Shown here: piece after piece, positions 11,858-25,469 of the stretch | How positions within the stretch are numbered: the first letter of the stretch is position 1 | Layout: the number at the start of each line of letters is the position of its first letter | NCBI GenBank assembly: GCA_963995505.1 | Contig: OZ023181.1 | Coordinates: 24,796,366 to 24,860,365, forward strand | DNA: 64,000 bases | Direction: 5' to 3' | Source: Hypericum androsaemum | Taxonomy: Eukaryota > Streptophyta > Magnoliopsida > Malpighiales > Hypericaceae | Position numbers and translations under genes: made by a program | Notes under the pieces: generated by a model | Told to the model about the DNA's origin: nothing | What the model saw: only the letters and a program-made list of their open reading frames with translations | The model's database searches: none

Positions 11858-13836
11858 TATGAGAGTTGCATTCACCTTTCAATATACGGCGTGTTCCGTA
11901 TCCATGGTAACCTTATAATTGTACTGTTCCTTTGAAGAACCTGCACCAGAAGCTTATTTCTGAAGACACCACAATCCCTAAACCTATTCAAAATGAATAA
12001 CAACGTATACCAGGCAAAATTTATGGGTGTCTAAAGAAGACCATTTTGTCACTCTTACCAGCAAGCCAGTTTCATCCATCATCATCAGCATTATGTATCC
12101 AAATGAAGAAGAGCGGAAATAGTCGCCTAACAACACAAGTCCAAGGCCATGCAGAAGTAAGTGGGTCTATACAAGTCCAAGGCCGTTCCTTGCTCCTTGG
12201 TTGGCGCTCCAAGTGACAACACATCTCCTTTCGTACCTATACATGAAGGCAAATAACGTAGGAATGACTTAACTTTTGGTCAGTACATCGGAATGGTGGC
12301 TACAAAGGAAGAGACTAGAGAGGGCGAGAATCTATAACATGGACTTCGAGGATTGGCATGTTTTGTGTGTGTGTGTTACAAGGGTAACTGACATCTCAAC
12401 TACATTTTGCCAGCAGAGGCAATGTTCTGGCAGCAAGCATCAAGAATGACATCCTCGTAGAAACCAAGCGGCAGCACTCACATTCTTCGCGAGGTGCACA
12501 TATCTAATCATACCTTCCACCTAGAAACCCCCAAAACAATCCTTCCACAAATCATATACAACAATCCAATGGGAGCAAAAAATGAAAAGCACTACACTGG
12601 AGCAGAAAAAACATACCTTGACCTCAGGTGACCAGTGATCAAGCGCAGTCAACGCACAAGGACTCACCAAAGCACACAACTTCCCCAAAGCTGGGGATGC
12701 CACCTACATAGCAAGACTTGGACAATATATGTACAAAAGTAGAGAATTAACAATCAGGAGAACAAAGTAGGGTCTCCTCCACCATCCTCCTCTCCTTCTT
12801 CCGGGAAAACCCCCCAAAGGTTACAACTTTGGGAGAGTTCCCGGAGGGGACCCACAAGGGGCCCGGTTCGGGCCGTGGCGGGGACGTAGTGGATGAGAGG
12901 CGAAGCTGGTTTGTGGGCCAAAGAGGTCAACGGAGGAGGCTTCTCGTCTTTGTGAAACTGAAGCACTGGACCGTTGGTGACAAGATAATTGTGTGACGTA
13001 ATGCTAAAAAACTTTTCCGGGAAAATATGATAATTATTGAATTGAGTAATACAATTTGAATGAGTAAACGATAAGAAATAGTAAAATTTTGTGAATATAA
13101 CTGTAACTCTCAGTCTCACTCGTAGAAAATTGAAAAATACGTGAGTAGAGGAGATTTCATATTGGAGATCGTGGGGGAGAAAACTTGAAGCATACAAACG
13201 TGACAATTCCAATCAATGGGAGACCAGTCCATGTGCACGTTAGTTTAGATCCACAAGGACCATGTACTAACGTGGCTCCAAGCCATTGCATGTTGTTTCC
13301 AACTACTGTCGGGAAAAAAAATTGAGATTCTCCCCACCAGGCTGGTGAAGGCAAGAAACTTAAAGAAAAGATAGTTAAAATTCCTCAACACACACCAGAA
13401 ATTGTTTCTACAATTTGGAGGGGGAAAGAAGGCACTGCATCTATCCCGTTAGAGCACAACAATAGCCGAATACAGAAACCAGAGTTCCGGGAAGAAATGA
13501 ACCGGGATCTCTGAATAAAGGCACACTGGAATGAAAGGAGAAGAAAAGCCACACCAAAATAGTTTTATATTCCTTGTGTCGTGAGAGATTCAGGCTTCGG
13601 GCACTGGAGCAGCTGCACGCTTCATTGATGCGGACTTGAGTACGTGACTGTAGTTCCCTTTCTCCTTGAAAAGTTGGGAGAAATGGTGCTTGCAGTATAG
13701 GGTACCTTCAAGGGCAGCATAATTTGAGGGGGTGATGGCGCAGCCGCCATGGCAACATTTGAAACATGACTTGTGATACACCAGGCTTTCCACTGTCACC
13801 TGCACAAATACAAGGAGATCAGTAGGCATATCAAGA
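11858..13836. repeat. Segmental duplication, right copy (B), continuous with WLIM2
   Basis: About 2.0 kb covering WLIM2 exon 5, its 3' UTR and 3' flank. It is continuous with the intact gene, so it is the probable source copy. It has no retrotransposon insertions and preserves the empty sites of the insertions seen in copy A. Confidence 0.85.
12400..12703 (-). pseudogene. Last two exons of an unrecognised gene, copy B
   Basis: Same splice borders as copy A: exon a 12703-12617 (29 codons, ends DHWSPEVK) and exon b 12520-12400. Exon a keeps its frame. Exon b has lost 2 nt relative to copy A and runs into an early stop. It lies downstream of WLIM2 on the same strand. Family not recognised. Confidence 0.5.
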
Positions 13837-14991
13837 AAGCAACATTCTAACAATCTCACCACGTTCTTGAGCGTGCTGTTGCCTTGGATACATATTCATG
13901 TTATGCAGCATATTGGCATGAAGCTTTTCAAAAGACTGAGGAAAACACCAAAAGCATCTATGAGGAGATATCTCCTGTTTGATACCGCTAACAACATCGC
14001 TATTGATGCAAATAAACTGAACTACTAACAACCTGTGGAAATGTTCATTCAATGCAGAGTAGAGCAAGAAGAGTGGTTCTCAGAACTAAGCTTCGGGCTG
14101 TACCTTCTCTAGTGGATAAGCAGTTTTGCCACAAGTTGCACATTTCTCTTGTGTCCCGGAGAACATGCCTGCTGCTTTACTAGGGGACCTTGTCTGGCAC
14201 CAGAAAAAGGCCATTCAGAGACAGAAAAACACTCACAACAAGCTATGCATAACGTGACCAAACAAACAGGCTACATGCTGCATAAAATTATAATGTTACT
14301 GGCTATATTGTTCAGGAAGATTACCATTTCAGGAGTTAGCTTGTCAGCTGACTTGGCAGCTGTGACAAACGAAATAAAATGCAAATTAAGTAAAGCTTTT
14401 GAAATTCAAATCGGAACACATATATGGGGGCGCTTGACGAAAAGACACATACGTGACTCGAAGTTCTTGTTGAAATTGCCTGACTCCTTGAACAGCTGCT
14501 CAAAGTGAGGTTTGCAGTAGAGCACGCCTTCCATGGAAGAATAGTTGCTTAGCTGAAACACAAAGAAGAAGCACTCCGATCAACTTTCCAGAAATAACAT
14601 TCTCCAACAAAACCGATCTTATTGTCCAAAGTGATTGATTCTATCGCCATCCCAACCCAAGGGAAACAATCCTTCAGACACACAAGCACATTTAAAGATT
14701 CTAATCTTCTATAATGAACCGATTTATCCGCGCACTCGTAACAAGCTATAAATCCTGCTCCCAAGTAAACAAAACGAGCGATGTGCCATTGCCAAATTCA
14801 AAATCACATGAGACATGAGCCAAGAGGGAGGGAGGGAGGGAGGGAGAATAAAGGACCTGCAAAGTGCCCTTGCAATGGAAGCACTTGAAGCAGGACTTGT
14901 GGTAAGGAACCCCATCAGCAGAGAGGAGCTCCATTGGGTACACGGTCTTCTCACAAGCCTTGCATTTCTGCTGGGTCCCAGTAAAAGACAT
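13590..14991 (-). CDS. WLIM2: LIM domain-containing actin-bundling protein WLIM2
   Basis: Plant two-LIM proteins bind and bundle F-actin and also enter the nucleus. Five exons join in frame: 14991-14857, 14552-14453, 14359-14325, 14193-14104 and 13799-13590, giving 189 residues, the family's usual length. LIM1 ligands are C10, C13, H31, C34, C37, C40, C58 and H61. LIM2 ligands are C108, C111, H129, C132, C135, C140, C156 and H159. The start MSFTGTQQKC and the tail KRAAAPVPEA are typical of the WLIM2 group. The 35-bp exon 3 (PAKSADKLTPEM) is short and easy to miss. The 5' UTR region contains a GGGA microsatellite (intron 1) and TC runs. A truncated duplicate of exon 5 lies at 10909-11013. Confidence 0.96.
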
Positions 14992-15690
14992 GGTCTCCCT
15001 CCCTCTCTCTGTTAGATCTGACTTCCCCTTGCTCACCTGCAAATCACGAGTACCCAGATCAGCTTTCTCCATCAGCAACCAGAGCAGGAGGACACAAAGT
15101 TTGAATCTTTTTTCACTTGCAAAAAAAAAAGGAAAGGACTTTTTCAATGGTTGGGGAAAAAGACGAGATGAGATGGGTTTCAAGTCTTGACCTTGGTGGG
15201 ACTTGTAATGAGCCCGACCCAACTTCGATCTGAGCAGCTGCGAGGCGAGAAGTATGGAAGGCGAGGAGTCAAAAGCTCTTCCCAACAGGCAAAAGTGGGA
15301 AACTTTTTGCAGGAAAAGAGAACAGAAAGGAAGTGGCTTCTTTATGAGGAGAGAGAGAGGAGGGAATTTGGGAGGAACTAGGAAGGACGAATGCTTGTCA
15401 CAATGATTATTAAAATGGGACGGAGGGAGGGGGAGAGTGGTTAAAGAGAATTATCTCGTCGACCTGGAATGAGTCACTTTTTAGTCTCTCTCTCTCTCTC
15501 TATCTATCTTCCTCTCTCCACTATCCACTTTTTGATATTCGTTTGTCTGATTCAACGAACTCCATTTACGCGGCTTCTCCTTCGTTAATTGTTTGTCAAT
15601 TTTTCAACGCTTCAACTCATTTTGTTTCCCCCTCCGGCTCGCTCATTCTAATTAGTAATTTCTAGGCTCTTCAATGGGTTCTGGCATCCT
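14992..15690. other. WLIM2 5' UTR and promoter region
   Basis: Purine/pyrimidine-rich leader of the minus-strand gene with a (TC)n run at about 15486-15500. No separate gene seen. Confidence 0.5.
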
Positions 15691-15700
15691 ATTATTTTTT

Positions 15701-15946
15701 GGAAAAGTCTATTTTAGTACTCTTTAGTATCGTAAAAAATTATTTTAAAATTATGTTATAAAAAATTTATCAATCGAGTCAAACCGCAGTCAATTTACAT
15801 CAATTGGGTCCACAGAGAGGGAACTAAAATGATGTAAATTGGCAGCTGCCTTGGACTATGCCTTGGACTATACCACAGAATTTTTTACCACAAGGTACTA
15901 AAATAATTTTGGACTATATTACAGAGTACTAAAGTGAACTTTTTCC
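15701..15946. mobile_element. Mutator-type MITE (246 bp)
   Basis: The ends GGAAAAGTC.. and ..ACTTTTTCC are inverted repeats containing TTTAGTACTCT. The element is flanked by a 10-bp direct repeat ATTATTTTTT (15691-15700 and 15947-15956). Its TIR matches that of the element at 35382-35957, so they are one family. The 9-10 bp target duplication favours the Mutator superfamily. No transposase. Confidence 0.78.
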
Positions 15947-15956
15947 ATTATTTTTT

Positions 15957-16508
15957 GGTCATTTGGGTTCCCGTTCCTACCTCCTCTTTACTAGAAATCA
16001 AAAGATGCGGTGGATATTACTAAAGAAACAAAATCAATCTTATATAAAAAAATAATAATGCAATTCAGAAATTAACAAAAAATCAGATCGATTCCGCTAT
16101 CCAAATTTCTGACCCCGTCGCTGAAAAGAGGACTACTCCTTGAGGAATCGGATTCATTCACCCATGTTCTCAAAGAAAAGAAGATTCACCCGTTGTTAGC
16201 CTTCCACGTGTATCAAGTAAGGGGCCCCAACCCAAGCCCACCACTTATTTGGGCTTAACAAGTAAGTTTGTTCTGGGGGCAGCCCAATAATTTCGGAAAT
16301 AGTAGGCCCAGTTCAATATGGAAACGGTTAACCGTAACCCGCGCATCTCATCTTCTACCCTTAACCCAGCTCTAGTTGGGGGAGTCCCGGAAAAAAAAAC
16401 TCCATGAACCAAAAAAAAAAATCAAAGAAGGAAGCTTCCGATGGAAGGCCGTACGAAAATTGGCGTCCTTTCTGGGGTTAAATCGGTCCTATTTAATCTC
16501 CCATCCAC
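15957..16508. other. Intergenic
   Basis: No coding frame or repeat recognised. Confidence 0.5.
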
Positions 16509-16513
16509 CAAAG

Positions 16514-16828
16514 TGTCACGAGCCGATCACGTGGTCAACGGTTGACTGAGTCATTAGTTGTTGGTCTTAGTTTGTTAATTGTTATTCTCCAATTCCCTAA
16601 AGTTGTGCCACGCACGTTGGACGTGGACGAGGTTGTTAGGATTGTTATGGGGTTAGTGGGAAGGTGGCGGTGTAATAGGAAGCTCATGCTCCTATAAATA
16701 GTTGTCTGTCTAGCTCATGTATTTCCATTATCCAGAATATAATTTATCTCCCTCCTTCTTCTCTCTCTTTCTCTCTATTTCTCTATCTCCCTCCGAACTC
16801 TCCCGTTCTACCACCTGAGGCCTTAACA
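16514..16828 (+). mobile_element. Solo LTR with CAAAG target-site duplication
   Basis: 315 bp beginning TGTCACGAGCC and ending GGCCTTAACA, flanked by CAAAG at 16509-16513 and 16829-16833. It contains a TATA box (TATAAATA, 16693-16700) followed by a CT-rich leader, as in an LTR promoter. No internal region remains. The sequence is unrelated to the other LTRs in the window. Confidence 0.85.
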
Positions 16829-16833
16829 CAAAG

Positions 16834-17410
16834 TTACTTGGTCGTAAGTAAGTTTAGATGATTTGAACTCGAGAACTCGAGGGGGTTTCAATGCTCGACT
16901 AGAATGCAAGTGGCGGCTTTGTTTGGGGGTGGGTGTGTTTTTGGTGTTTTCCCCGGCCAAGTTGGAGTCTTTTTGACAGTTAAGTGTCGTAATGTTGACT
17001 TCTGAATTTAAAAAAAAAAGGATTTTGCTTTGGTTTCAGGGAATGGTGGGTGGGTAGGGAGAAAGAACGAGTATAGATAACTGCTTGATCCCTAATGCCC
17101 GTTTCTTTAATTATGAGAATTTGTTTAGGAAGTTTTTTCTCTTTCTTTTTTGGTCTGTGTTTCTAGGTTCTATCAGGAGAAGTGCTTGGGAAATTTTCTG
17201 CATCACATTCATTATGTAGTTATTGGGAAACTTTGGTTTGGAAATGGGAATACACCCTCGTGCGGATTTGGAGATATTGTCTACTTTGGGATCGCTATAG
17301 GGACATTCCAATTCGAGTGCTTGTGAACGGGGAGTTAGTTTTGGCTACTCTTGATTTTGTTGTTGTTATTGCAGCTGATTTGATTTATGTATGTATGTCT
17401 GGTTCATTCC
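16834..17410. other. Intergenic
   Basis: No convincing gene. An 87-codon plus-strand frame (17182-17445) has no recognisable domain. Confidence 0.4.
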
Positions 17411-18000
17411 TATGGATTGAAAAAACCACTTCAGAACATTTGTGATCGATAGATCTTCCAAATGTGGTTTGATTTTGGACAGCATTCGACGAAAAAAAAT
17501 ACACAGAGGTTGATTAATACAGGGAAAAAAATCTAGCGCCTATTTACTCAATCTTTTATCGAAAAGCTTGATTGGTTTGATATTTATGATCTTCAATAGA
17601 AAGTCTTATCAAAAACTCATCGACAAAAGAACAATTACAGTTACGGCGTATTCACCGTTTTATACGTAAAGACGTACAATGATAAATGGGCACTAGAAGA
17701 AGACTTTTCATTTATCAGTGTACGTCTCTACGTATAAAACGATAAATATGCCAGTAGCTGTAATTGTCCTTTTGTTTAGGGGTTTTTTATTAGACTTTCC
17801 ATTGAAGATCATAAATATCAAACCAATCAAACTTTTCGATAAAAAATTGAGTAGACAGGCGATGGATTTTCTTCCCTATATCAATCAGCCTCTGTGTGTA
17901 TTCTTCTCGTCGAATGCTGTCCAAAATCAAACCAAATTTAAAAGACCTACCGATCACAAATGTTCTGAAATGGTCTTTTCCAATCCATGGGAAGAACCAC
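17411..18000. repeat. Long imperfect palindrome (inverted repeat)
   Basis: The left arm, about 17411-17690, is the reverse complement of the right arm, about 17718-18000, at roughly 80-85% by eye, with a loop of about 25 bp. The arms share marks such as TTGTGATCG, TGGACAGCATTCGACG, TTTGATATTTATGATCTTC and TTTTATACGTA. The right arm read on the minus strand keeps a 73-codon frame that the left arm has lost to stops. No TIR-plus-TSD border was found. It could be an inverted duplication of a gene fragment or a foldback element. Confidence 0.85.
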
Positions 18001-19210
18001 TGTATAATCAATCATTTAGCAAATGTGCTTGATGCATTTAGCAAAAGGACTGACTTCTTGAGTTTTGATAATAAAAAAAAGAAGAATCACTTGGAATTCA
18101 CTCTGAAACAATGGGAAATATGGTGCACGGTTGGTGTTGGTGTAAGCGATGAAGATTGGGCCGCCGAGTATATTCAGGTTAATGGATTACAAAGTAATCT
18201 CTTTCCCCATTTTGGAATCTCTTCTTCTGGGTCCAAAGGAAGCATGGTTGCAGCGCCCGCAATCTGTTGAATCCAGATCGCGATCCCCCACTCTTACCTA
18301 GCAGTTAGTTAATACTCTTACCTAGCAGAGTCTCTCTTTAAGGACTGCCCAACACCAAAAGGGTCTGGTGACAGAAAAGATGGGGGAAATGAAACCCCGG
18401 GAGCTAGGCCAAGCATACTAACTCGAACATCTTCGCGCACTAGGACACTATCAAGAAAGGCTCGGGAGTTATATGATAGTCGTGAATAAATAGGAGTTTA
18501 GACGAATGAATTATGGCCGTGCAACGCTTTTAGAAATGAATGTATTAGCACGGTTTTTTTCCTTTAGGCGATATGTGCTACGAACACAAATGGGTGTAAA
18601 ATAGCAAGTGTAATTACTTGCTATTTCGGTAATTTTTTCTTGATAAATACAATCTACTTATATAAAAAAATCAAATATTCTTATTTTTCCTCATGATGCA
18701 AAAAATGTCAACCAGAAATAATACGTTCTATCATATGCAGTTAAAGCAACAATCAAGACAACATCTCTGTTGCAGTTAAAGCAGTCACCTCTTTAACATC
18801 TGCAGCAACATGAACAGAACTTTCCATTTGTGAAGCTGGGAAAAATGAGGAGCAGATGATAGAGACTGGGGGCCCATCAAGAGAGAACGTTTTGTAATAA
18901 TTCACATGCACTAGGCTAGTAGAGCCAGAAATTAATTCCCCATCCCCAGAAGTTAATTCTCTGGGACCGCCCTTCAATGTCTCTTTCCATAAAGAAATGA
19001 AAGAACAAGAAGACTCCACGCTTATCCAATCTTATCTTCTCCTCCCCTACCCTTAACCATAATTGCACGGCATTGGAAGAGCCAGCGATGTCATTTACCG
19101 ACCAAACATGTGAACTGAGTTATGACCCTTTATCTTTCTTCCCCTTCCCTTGTCAACTGCTAGACAAACCAACCAAAGGAGACCGCCATTTTTAAGCTAC
19201 TATACTAAAG
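18001..19210. other. Intergenic, upstream of PMI1
   Basis: Contains short frames without recognisable domains. 18290-18560 is less AT-rich than its surroundings but was not identified. The PMI1 5' UTR and promoter should lie at the right end. Confidence 0.5.
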
Positions 19211-21820
19211 ATGGCGTTAGAAAACAACAAGAGGAACTCCAACGCTCAGCTCCTGGATGAGCTGGAGGAGCTCAGCCAGTCCTTGTACCAGAACCACACT
19301 GCCACCAACCGGAGAACTGCTTCCCTCGTCCTCCCTCGAACTTCCGTTCCCGCCATTACCCCTGACGACGACCCTGCCCCGAGCCTGCCGATCAAAGGCA
19401 ATGAGAAACCCGCCTCCAGGGCGAGGCGGATGTCCCTGTCACCCTGGCGGTCTCGCCCCAAGCTTGACGACACCAGCAACAAGGAAGAGACGAGCTCGGG
19501 ACAGGGAGGAGCGGGAGGAACCAACGGCAGCAAGCACGATGAACCGTGGTTGCTCTCGTCCCCGGCTGATCTGTCCGGTAAGAAAGGGCTATGGAAGTGG
19601 AAGCCAATCCGCGCCCTTGCGCATATCGGAATGCAGAAGCTGAGCTGCTTGTTCTCGGTGGAGGTGGTGTCAGCTCAGGGTCTTCCCTCTTCCATGAACG
19701 GACTCAGGCTCTCAGTTTGCGTGCGGAAGAAGGAAAGCAAAGACGGAGCTGTCCACACCATGCCATCGCGGGTCTCGCAGGGAGCTGCCGACTTCGAGGA
19801 GATGCTGTTCCTGAGGTGCTATGTGTATTGCACGCCCGGCAGCAGCGGGGGGAAGAGCCAGCAGACTCTCAAGTTTGAGCCTCGCCCTTTCTTGATTTAC
19901 TTGTTTGCCGTGGACGCTGAAGAGCTCGACTTCGGGCGGAGTTCCGTGGATTTGAGCCGGTTGATACAGGAGTCTATGGCAAAGAGTGTGGAAGGTGCGC
20001 GGGTTCGCCAATGGGACACAAGCTTTACTCTTTCTGGGAAGGCGAAAGGCGGGGAGCTCGTGGTTAAGCTGGGGTTCCAGATCATGGAAGATGGAGGAGT
20101 TGATATCTACAGTCAGACCGAAGTGTTCAAGTCTGGTAAGAAAGGTAACTTCTTGTCCTCGTCCGCCCGTAGGCAGTCCAAGACATCATTTAGTGTTCCC
20201 AGTCCGAGGATAACTGGCCGAGCGGAGGCTTGGACACCTTCCATGGCGAAAGCATCCGGGGACTTTCAAGGGATTGAGCACTTGAATCTTGATGAGCCTG
20301 CTGTTCCATCTGCCTCCTTGCCTTCGTCGGCTCAGAAACCTGCAGAAGATGAGCCTGAAACAAAGGGGGAAGATCTTGACATTCCTGACTTCGAAATTGT
20401 GGACAAAGGGGTTGAGATTGAAGACAAAGACGAGGCCGGGGAGGAGGACAAATCTGAAGAGAGCGTTGAGGACAAGTCCGAGGTTGTAAAAGAGGTTGTG
20501 CAGGATCCCGTGCACCTCACGAGGCTGACGGAGCTCGACTCAATTGCACAGCAGATCAAAGCTCTTGAAAGCATGATGGGAGAAGACAGGATTATTGACA
20601 AGGCATTTGAGGATGAAACCGACTCGCAAAGACTTGATGCTGACGAAGAGACGGTAACCAAGGAGTTCCTTCAGATGCTTGAGGACGAAGATGCTGATAG
20701 TACATTCCAGTTCAGCCAACCAGAAGTTCCTTTTCTACATTTGGATGGAGGTGATGACTCTACTACAGAGGCGGAATCGAAAGGGTACGTCTCTGATCTT
20801 GGAAAGGGCTTGGGATGTGTGGTTCAAACGAGAAATGGCGGATACTTGGCGGCCTTGAATCCTTTGAACACACTTGTTGCAAGGAAAGACACTCCAAAAC
20901 TTGCTATGCAGCTGTCGAGGCCCCTAGTCATCCCATTGAGGGATTCCATTAGCGGGTTTGAGGTGTTTCAGAAGATGGCAGCGGATGGCTTTGAAGGGCT
21001 GAGCTCGCAGATTTTGTCACTGATGCCCATGGACGAACTGATGGGGAAAACTGCAGAGCAGGTGGCTTTCGAGGGCATAGCCTCAGCTATCATCCAAGCG
21101 AGGAACAAGGAAGGAGCCAGCTTGAGTGCAGCGCGAACCATCGCAGCGGTGAAGGCCATGTCTACAGCAATGAGCAGGGGCAGGAAGGACAGGATTTCAA
21201 CAGGAATTTGGAACGTGAGTGACAGCCCTGTGCCAGCCGATGAGGTACTGGCCTTCTCATTGCAGAAGGTCGAGGCAATGGCGGTTGAAGCCTTGAAGAT
21301 CCAGGCAGAGTTGGCAGAGGAGGATGCGCCCTTCGATGTATCGCCACTAAGCGGAAAGCTGAGCGCGGAAAAGGAACAAAACCATCCTCTGGCTTCCGCT
21401 GTTCCACTTGAGGATTGGATCAAGAGCAACGAGGAGCCACCGAAGATGGCAATAATGGTGGTGATCCAGCTGCGCGATCCCGTCAGAAGATACGAGGCCG
21501 TCGGTGGCCCCCTCGTGGCACTCGTCAATGCCACGCCCGTGGACGCAGAGGACAGCAAGGAAAAGGTATTCAGAGTGACAAGTCTGCATGTCGGTGGGTT
21601 GAAGGTAAGATCCGGAGAGAAGCGGAACATGTGGGACACGGAAAGGCAGAGGCTAACAGCAATGCAATGGCTGATCGGTTACGGATTGGGGAAAGCCGGG
21701 AAGAAGGGGAAGCATGTGCACGCCAAGGGGCAGGATACACTGTGGAGCATCTCGTCGCGGATCATGGCAGACATGTGGCTGAAGCCGATCAGGAATCCAG
21801 ATGTTAAATTCGCCAAGTAA
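19211..21820 (+). CDS. PMI1: PLASTID MOVEMENT IMPAIRED1 (PMI1)-like protein
   Basis: PMI1 is a plasma-membrane-associated protein needed for light-driven chloroplast and nuclear positioning through cp-actin. This is a single-exon frame of 869 residues, close to the Arabidopsis length. The N-terminus LLDELEELSQSLY is characteristic. An NT-C2 domain spans about residues 140-292 (LSCLFSVEVVSAQGLP to LVVKLGFQ). An acidic Glu/Asp-rich linker follows at about 390-430 and 470-510. The conserved C-terminal region (about 530-869) includes GCVVQTRNGGYL and MPMDELMGKTAEQVAFEGIAS and ends in a Lys-rich tail. The start is the first ATG after an in-frame stop, and the codons are GC-rich compared with the flanks. 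Large antisense frames inside it are shadows. Confidence 0.95.
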   Translation: MALENNKRNSNAQLLDELEELSQSLYQNHTATNRRTASLVLPRTSVPAITPDDDPAPSLPIKGNEKPASRARRMSLSPWRSRPKLDDTSNKEETSSGQGGAGGTNGSKHDEPWLLSSPADLSGKKGLWKWKPIRALAHIGMQKLSCLFSVEVVSAQGLPSSMNGLRLSVCVRKKESKDGAVHTMPSRVSQGAADFEEMLFLRCYVYCTPGSSGGKSQQTLKFEPRPFLIYLFAVDAEELDFGRSSVDLSRLIQESMAKSVEGARVRQWDTSFTLSGKAKGGELVVKLGFQIMEDGGVDIYSQTEVFKSGKKGNFLSSSARRQSKTSFSVPSPRITGRAEAWTPSMAKASGDFQGIEHLNLDEPAVPSASLPSSAQKPAEDEPETKGEDLDIPDFEIVDKGVEIEDKDEAGEEDKSEESVEDKSEVVKEVVQDPVHLTRLTELDSIAQQIKALESMMGEDRIIDKAFEDETDSQRLDADEETVTKEFLQMLEDEDADSTFQFSQPEVPFLHLDGGDDSTTEAESKGYVSDLGKGLGCVVQTRNGGYLAALNPLNTLVARKDTPKLAMQLSRPLVIPLRDSISGFEVFQKMAADGFEGLSSQILSLMPMDELMGKTAEQVAFEGIASAIIQARNKEGASLSAARTIAAVKAMSTAMSRGRKDRISTGIWNVSDSPVPADEVLAFSLQKVEAMAVEALKIQAELAEEDAPFDVSPLSGKLSAEKEQNHPLASAVPLEDWIKSNEEPPKMAIMVVIQLRDPVRRYEAVGGPLVALVNATPVDAEDSKEKVFRVTSLHVGGLKVRSGEKRNMWDTERQRLTAMQWLIGYGLGKAGKKGKHVHAKGQDTLWSISSRIMADMWLKPIRNPDVKFAK

Positions 21821-22251
21821 AATAAGCAGTACGAGTGGTGATTTCTTAGTACAGAGATACTTCATTCTTGTAATATGGGGCTTTATTATTCAAACATGTT
21901 GGTTCCAAGTTGCAGTAAATAATAACGGTTTCTGATAGGAATATGCGCTTCTTGTACAAGTGAAAACCGATGCATGTTCTAACTGAGGAGGAGGTTAGAA
22001 TCATGCTTCTGGCGGTGGGTGATAATTCGAACGAGAATAGAGTTTTCAAGGCACACCACTTGTCTCTTTATACGGATATTTATTAAACTGATTAATTAGT
22101 TTTGACAAAATACGGACTTAGTATAGAGTTCAATTCATGCCATCCATAAATAAATAATTAATTATTCTTTCATTTCCAAGTCTCTCTTAAACCCTTGAAA
22201 AACCACCCACACAAAAAAACAAGGAAAGGGAAAAGAAAAAAAAATTTACAG
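21821..22251. other. PMI1 3' UTR and ADSL promoter/5' UTR
   Basis: AT-rich, no gene. An A-rich leader precedes the ADSL start. Confidence 0.6.
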
Positions 22252-24875
<2,624 letters not shown>

Positions 24876-25469
24876 AATCAGTGTTTTCCTAGGTGGGGTG
24901 CGGTTAAATTTTGTTGTAGCCAACACTAGTTGATGCGAATCGCAAAGCAATGAATCGCATCGACATGGAGGATAGCGGGTTCGTATCACTAGTCCTAGCT
25001 TTGCAGGCTTCTTTACCATTTTCTCCCGAGTTCAGGCTAATTTTTGGAACTTTAGAAGACAGGAAGTTTCAGATTCCTGTATCATTTTGAGTTGACTTTT
25101 ACTTGATTATAAAATGTACAACCAATTGAAGCTCCCATGCAAGTAACCTGGCTTTTTACATAAGGGCCTTCTAAATTTTCGGAAAGTGCACGTACGAGTC
25201 AACGAAGCCAACAAAAATAACATGTCAGGACATAGACCATATCTTGTAATAATAGCAGAGCCACAGATATTTGAGAGGTGGTTATTAACTTACCCACTTG
25301 ACCCACTCTATCTACTCAGCACCTTCCACGTGGCGGCCTGTCGTTAACTGCTTATCAACAATCCTGTATTCTCCCAGTTTCCTATGCTCTCTAACTGACA
25401 AGTAACGGCCAGCAAAAAGCTTGCACTTTGCACATTATCGGGGGGGGAAAAAAAAACTTGATCGCTAAC
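24876..25469. other. Intergenic: ADSL 3' UTR and SBPase promoter
   Basis: No gene. Contains ACGTGGC-like motifs at about 25328-25336, and a poly-G/poly-A run just before the SBPase start. Confidence 0.5.

Noticed and set aside
17411..18000. Palindrome as chloroplast or mitochondrial DNA transferred to the nucleus
   Set aside because: The peptide of the right arm did not match an organelle gene I could name, so the origin is left open.
18753..19019. 88-codon minus-strand frame upstream of PMI1
   Set aside because: No domain, no supporting splice sites; overlaps the likely PMI1 promoter.
20968..21639. 223-codon antisense frame inside PMI1
   Set aside because: It lies opposite a conserved, GC-rich coding exon, has no domain and no splice or start context. 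Shadow frame.
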